From a virus, in IMG/VR virus record IMGVR_UViG_3300043313_000670, positions 1-31,798 of that record: a DNA stretch of 31,798 bases. The stretch is one strand, 5' to 3'. The notes under the pieces are model-generated. The model did not search any database, was not told where the DNA came from, and saw only the letters and a list, made by a program, of their open reading frames with translations. Position numbers and translations under genes: made by a program. Shown piece after piece: positions 29,064-31,798 of this stretch (position 1 is its first letter; every line of letters begins with the position of its first letter).

Positions 29064-29507
29064 TCAGTCCTTCTGGATGTAGAAGGGGATCAGGAACTCC
29101 GCCGCGCCCGTCGTCGCCGCCGTGTTGATGAGGGCGAACAGCACCAGCTCGGTCTGCGCGAGGCCGGTCTGGAGCCCGACGAGGCCCGACGTGACCGAGA
29201 CCGTGGTCAGGCCGGAATCCGCCGCCTTGAGCACCGCCTCCGGGTCCAGCTCGGTGCCGATCTTCAGGGTTGGCGTCGTGCCGTTGAAGACGGTGATCAC
29301 CTGACGGAACGTCGGCAGGATGAAGGCCCCCTTGGGGATCGTCCCGACATGGACGGGCTTGCCGTTCGACAGGGCGATCGTGCCCAGCGGGACCTGTCCC
29401 GTCGGGTCCGGGACCGGGGCCTGCTGGAGCCGCAGGCGGATCGCCATGATGGTGTTGGAGCTGGGATAGCCTCTCCAGGGCTTCGTGACTTTCGGGTAGG
29501 TCGCCAT
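29064..29507 (-). CDS. Small head protein, probable decoration paralogue, 147 aa
   Basis: First gene after the major capsid gene. Beta-rich: IMAIRLRLQQAPVPDPTGQV, then VPLGTIALSNGKPVHVGTIP, FRQVITVFNGTTPTLKIGTE and the C-terminal AAEFLIPFYIQKD. It shares with the 146-residue neighbour the VxxGTIPxG strand, the TLxxGT strand and the closing hydrophobic/aromatic strand. An 85-base gap with a hairpin and a parS-like site separates it from the capsid gene, so its expression may be set separately. The decoration role is inferred from place and fold style. Confidence 0.78.
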   Translation of the reverse strand: MATYPKVTKPWRGYPSSNTIMAIRLRLQQAPVPDPTGQVPLGTIALSNGKPVHVGTIPKGAFILPTFRQVITVFNGTTPTLKIGTELDPEAVLKAADSGLTTVSVTSGLVGLQTGLAQTELVLFALINTAATTGAAEFLIPFYIQKD

Positions 29508-29545
29508 TGCCTGTCCTCTGCTTATCCGAAGGGGTTGGGCAGCTA

Positions 29546-29567
29546 CCGGGGGGACGATTCCCCCCGG
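29546..29567. terminator. Strong hairpin after the capsid gene
   Basis: Perfect 8-bp stem CCGGGGGG (29546-29553) with CCCCCCGG (29560-29567), 6-base loop. No T-run on the minus strand, so it is more likely an attenuator or mRNA-processing/stability hairpin between capsid and decoration genes than a full stop. Confidence 0.5.
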
Positions 29568-29569
29568 AT

Positions 29570-29585
29570 TGTTTCACGTGGAATA
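29570..29585. promoter_or_regulatory. parS-like ParB-binding site (15/16)
   Basis: TGTTTCACGTGGAATA matches the bacterial chromosomal parS consensus TGTTTCACGTGGAACA at 15 of 16 positions, differing only at position 15. It lies in the largest gap of the late operon, two bases after the hairpin. ParB binding is inferred from the match alone. Confidence 0.65.
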
Positions 29586-29592
29586 GCCGAGC

Positions 29593-30768
29593 TTATGCGT
29601 CCGGCTCGGAGGCCACGAACAGGGTCACGACACCCCATTGGATGAGCTGGGTCGTGGCGGCGGAGGCCTCGGGATCGCGCTTGGTGTAGACCTTGCCGAC
29701 CCCGTAGACGGACTCGACACCGCGACCGTTGAGGAAGCCGTAGTCGTCCTCGGCCCGCTCCGTCGGGCGAGGCATCTGGCCCCAGCCGACTGCTACTGCA
29801 TTACGCCCGCAGACGAAGATCGGAGCCACGTCGACCGTCGACGTCGCCCCGGCATCGACCAGGGTGCAATAGTCGTCGATCTCGGGGACCTCCCGGATGA
29901 TCACGCCACGATACAACAAATCACCATCCTGGAAGATGGGGTTGTCGTCCATGCCGGAGCCCTCGCGAGGCCGGGCGTTGAGGTTCGCCTGATAGATCGC
30001 CGGGTCGGCAGCAAGATCGCGCATGGCGTTCTGGCCGCAGAAAGCGACGAAGTATTCCCGGCCCTTGGTCTCGGAATCCCGATAGGGCGAGATGCCGGGC
30101 TTGGCGGAGCGGGCGCGGCGCTTGGCGAGCAGGATGTTCGCGGCGGACGCCTTGTCGCCTGCCGCCGTGATGGTGGCGAGCGATGCGGCGTGGTTGCCCA
30201 CGATCATGTTCGAGATTTTCGACCCGTAGACGATCCGGTCCTTGTTGTCGGTCTGCCACTTGTTGAGCTGCGCAGGCGTGGCGGCATCGTAGAGAATGCC
30301 GTTGACGCGCTGGCCGCCCGTGGACTCGTTGCCGAGGTTGACGGGAGGGGCTTCGGTCGGCAGCGCGAACAGCGCCAGGACGATCTCGTCGCGGAGCAGG
30401 CCGTTCTGCCAGTCGGTCAGGAGCGGACGAACCAGCTCAAGCTGCTCGAACGCCGATTTGCGCATCTGGGCGCGGGTCAGCAGGATGGCGTTGCGGCTCC
30501 AGTCGACCCAGAGCCTCATGCCATAGTTCGCCATCTTCTCTTCGTTCCCGGTCAGCGGACCCGTGCTGACGCCCGGACCCTTGAGGGCCGAGACGATCGG
30601 AATCGAGAGGATGTCGCCGCCATCCGTCAGCTCGCGCGTGACCTGGATGATCGACGTCGGCGAAGAGCCCATGTAGGGCGAGAAGAAGTTGCCTCGGGTC
30701 CATTCCCGGAAGACGCTCTTCCGCCACTTGATGAGCTGGTTGTTGATGTGCGTGGAAGTCGTAGCCAT
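29593..30768 (-). CDS. Major capsid protein, N4-gp56 type, 391 aa
   Basis: Shell-forming protein. Family features: TRELTDGGDILSIPIVSALK with the GPGVSTGPLTGNEEKMANYG stretch, RLWVDWSRNAILLTRAQMRK and LLTDWQNGLLRDEIVLALFA, the typical N-terminal half of N4-gp56-like HK97-fold capsids. The C terminus includes EYFVAFCGQNAMRDLAADPA and an AVAVGWGQMP segment, also typical. ATG 30768 follows GAGAGG. The scaffold-like gene lies 26 bases upstream and the small head proteins downstream, the standard head-gene order. No N-terminal delta-domain-like extension is seen, consistent with a separate scaffold. Confidence 0.92.
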   Translation of the reverse strand: MATTSTHINNQLIKWRKSVFREWTRGNFFSPYMGSSPTSIIQVTRELTDGGDILSIPIVSALKGPGVSTGPLTGNEEKMANYGMRLWVDWSRNAILLTRAQMRKSAFEQLELVRPLLTDWQNGLLRDEIVLALFALPTEAPPVNLGNESTGGQRVNGILYDAATPAQLNKWQTDNKDRIVYGSKISNMIVGNHAASLATITAAGDKASAANILLAKRRARSAKPGISPYRDSETKGREYFVAFCGQNAMRDLAADPAIYQANLNARPREGSGMDDNPIFQDGDLLYRGVIIREVPEIDDYCTLVDAGATSTVDVAPIFVCGRNAVAVGWGQMPRPTERAEDDYGFLNGRGVESVYGVGKVYTKRDPEASAATTQLIQWGVVTLFVASEPDA

Positions 30769-30794
30769 CGTGAGCCCTCTCGCGAGGGACAGGC

Positions 30795-31763
30795 TTATCT
30801 CCGTTCAGGTTTGGCCCATCCCGATGCAAAGATTGCATCCTCGCTGCCGTCCTCGGGCTCGATCACGGTCCCTCGACCGGATGCACCAAGCCTCGATGTG
30901 GCAGTCGGAAGACGCACCTCATGCCTGGGGGCGTATCGACCATTGGCTCCGCGTGGGGCGTCGTCATCCGCCGGGGCTGGTGCCCGGCCTCGACCGTTGC
31001 CGTTGCGCGGCGGGGGCGGCTCACCCATCCCCATCTCCGCCAGGAGTTCCGCTCGGACGCGGTCCCGGTACCCGTTCAAGTCGGTCCCGATCTCGGTCTG
31101 AATCCGTCGCCCGTTGTGCCACTGCATCAGGGCCTCGCCGGGATTCGGCGAGCCCATGATCGACCAGTAGGTCTGGGGGTCCGGGTTGGAGCGGTCGCCG
31201 ACCTGTCCGAACCACGTCCGATAGGCTTCCCGGAAGTCATCGCCGTATTTGATCTCGGCGACCTGGAAGGCGAAGTCGGACCGGAGGTTCTGGACCTCCT
31301 GCTGGAGCGGGTTAACCTTCTGCTCCACGAGGGAGCCGATGGTCGGCTCGGGGTCCTCGAAGATGCGCTGGTTGAACGGGGCCGGTTGGGCCTGGGGGTT
31401 GCGGATGTCCTGAATCTGGCGCTCCAGCGCCTGCCGCGCCCGCCGTTCCTCGCGCAGCTCGGCCAGGATGCCGTTGGCATCGAGTCCCTGCTGTTGAGGG
31501 CGTCCCCCGTCGTCCGGCTCGCGGGGAGCTGGCTCGCGGGATTCGCGGCGGATGGCGGGAGGCCGGGGGCGGCGATCCTCAGGCGTGATCGGCTCGCGTT
31601 GCAGCGACTGAATCATCGCTGAGACGACGTCCGATTCCTGGTGGTCCGGGACGATGACATCTCGCCCGCTGGGAGCCGGTCCCCGATCGTCGGGCTCCAG
31701 CTCGAAAGCGGATTCAAAGATGTCGGATTCGTCGGTGCGGACGCCTGCCATTGGTTTCTTCAC
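30795..31763 (-). CDS. Scaffold-like head assembly protein, 322 aa
   Basis: Acidic N terminus (TDESDIFESAFELEPDDRGP), long polar Pro/Arg-rich region, a coiled-coil segment (ILAELREERRARQALERQIQ, about residues 99-120) and a helical VEQKVNPLQQEVQNLRSDFA followed by the conserved-looking KYGDDFREAYRTWFGQV (about 173-190). The tail is Gly/Pro/Arg-rich. This composition, directly upstream of the major capsid gene, fits an internal scaffold. The GTG at 31763 overlaps a possible upstream stop as GTGA and is preferred over ATG 31751. No protease motif is visible. Confidence 0.78.
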   Translation of the reverse strand: MKKPMAGVRTDESDIFESAFELEPDDRGPAPSGRDVIVPDHQESDVVSAMIQSLQREPITPEDRRPRPPAIRRESREPAPREPDDGGRPQQQGLDANGILAELREERRARQALERQIQDIRNPQAQPAPFNQRIFEDPEPTIGSLVEQKVNPLQQEVQNLRSDFAFQVAEIKYGDDFREAYRTWFGQVGDRSNPDPQTYWSIMGSPNPGEALMQWHNGRRIQTEIGTDLNGYRDRVRAELLAEMGMGEPPPPRNGNGRGRAPAPADDDAPRGANGRYAPRHEVRLPTATSRLGASGRGTVIEPEDGSEDAIFASGWAKPERR

Positions 31764-31798
31764 CCTGATCCTGTCGCGTCGGATCGGCCACGATGGGC
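31760..31798 (-). CDS. Probable C terminus of an upstream gene (portal?), cut by window edge
   Basis: Only 12 codons and a TGA are visible, in a frame that ends as GTGA with the scaffold start, the overlap type used throughout this operon. The residues (AHRGRSDATGSG) are uninformative. Gene order in P22/N4-like genomes would place the portal here. The call rests on context only. Confidence 0.35.
   Translation of the reverse strand, partial: AHRGRSDATGSG

Noticed and set aside
1-31798. Integrase or attachment site suggesting a confirmed temperate phage
   Set aside because: No integrase motif was seen in this window; a small repressor alone does not prove lysogeny, and the rest of the genome is not visible.

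Overview
The window is a segment of a tailed double-stranded DNA phage (or prophage) genome with short-tailed, podovirus-like architecture. It is strongly GC-rich throughout. The host-type promoters, the high GC and a parS-like site suggest an alphaproteobacterial host, but nothing in the sequence names the host. Both edges cut genes: the large terminase runs off the left edge, and a gene upstream of the scaffold, probably the portal, runs off the right. No integrase, tRNA, CRISPR array or insertion sequence was seen. All family assignments were made by reading the sequences; no database was searched.

Layout. Positions 1-1283 (minus strand) hold the packaging module: a 52-residue protein, terminase small subunit and terminase large subunit. 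Positions 1284-1682 are a gene-free divergent control region. It is flanked by two copies of one 20-bp element, each facing outward toward its own transcription unit, and it also holds AT-rich repeats and a CACGTG cluster. Positions 1683-5320 (plus) carry small unknown early genes followed by a CHC2/Toprim/VirE-type primase-helicase. Positions 5321-5599 are a hairpin-rich convergent gap.

Positions 5600-6339 (minus) encode a VRR-NUC nuclease and a small helix-turn-helix regulator. They diverge from a plus-strand early/middle region (6413-11400) with a RecT annealing protein, a DUF3846-like protein, zinc-ribbon proteins, a small secreted protein and a DGQxRL (ParB-like) protein. Three of the promoters here carry the same palindrome, RTGTTG-N9-CRRCAY, across the -35 and spacer, and a fourth carries its right half. 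This points to one regulator, probably the 95-residue protein at 6052-6339.

Positions 11369-31798 (minus) form one densely packed late operon, transcribed from high to low coordinates. Its order is: end of the probable portal gene, scaffold-like protein, N4-gp56-type major capsid protein, two related small head proteins (possible decoration proteins), adaptor-like protein, P22 gp10-like tail hub, four large internal/ejection-type proteins (one with a lytic transglycosylase domain), collar and fibre proteins, and a lysis cassette. The lysis cassette holds an iron-permease-like two-helix membrane protein, a GH19-like endolysin and a 37-residue membrane peptide. Most late genes overlap by 1-4 bases (ATGA, TGATG or TAATG), implying translational coupling.

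The genes fit together as an early replication/recombination programme under a small repressor on one strand, and a virion and lysis programme on the other. The most notable non-coding signals are the duplicated divergent control element, the shared operator, a 15/16 match to the chromosomal parS consensus just after the capsid gene, and a terminator whose stem overlaps the next transcription start.
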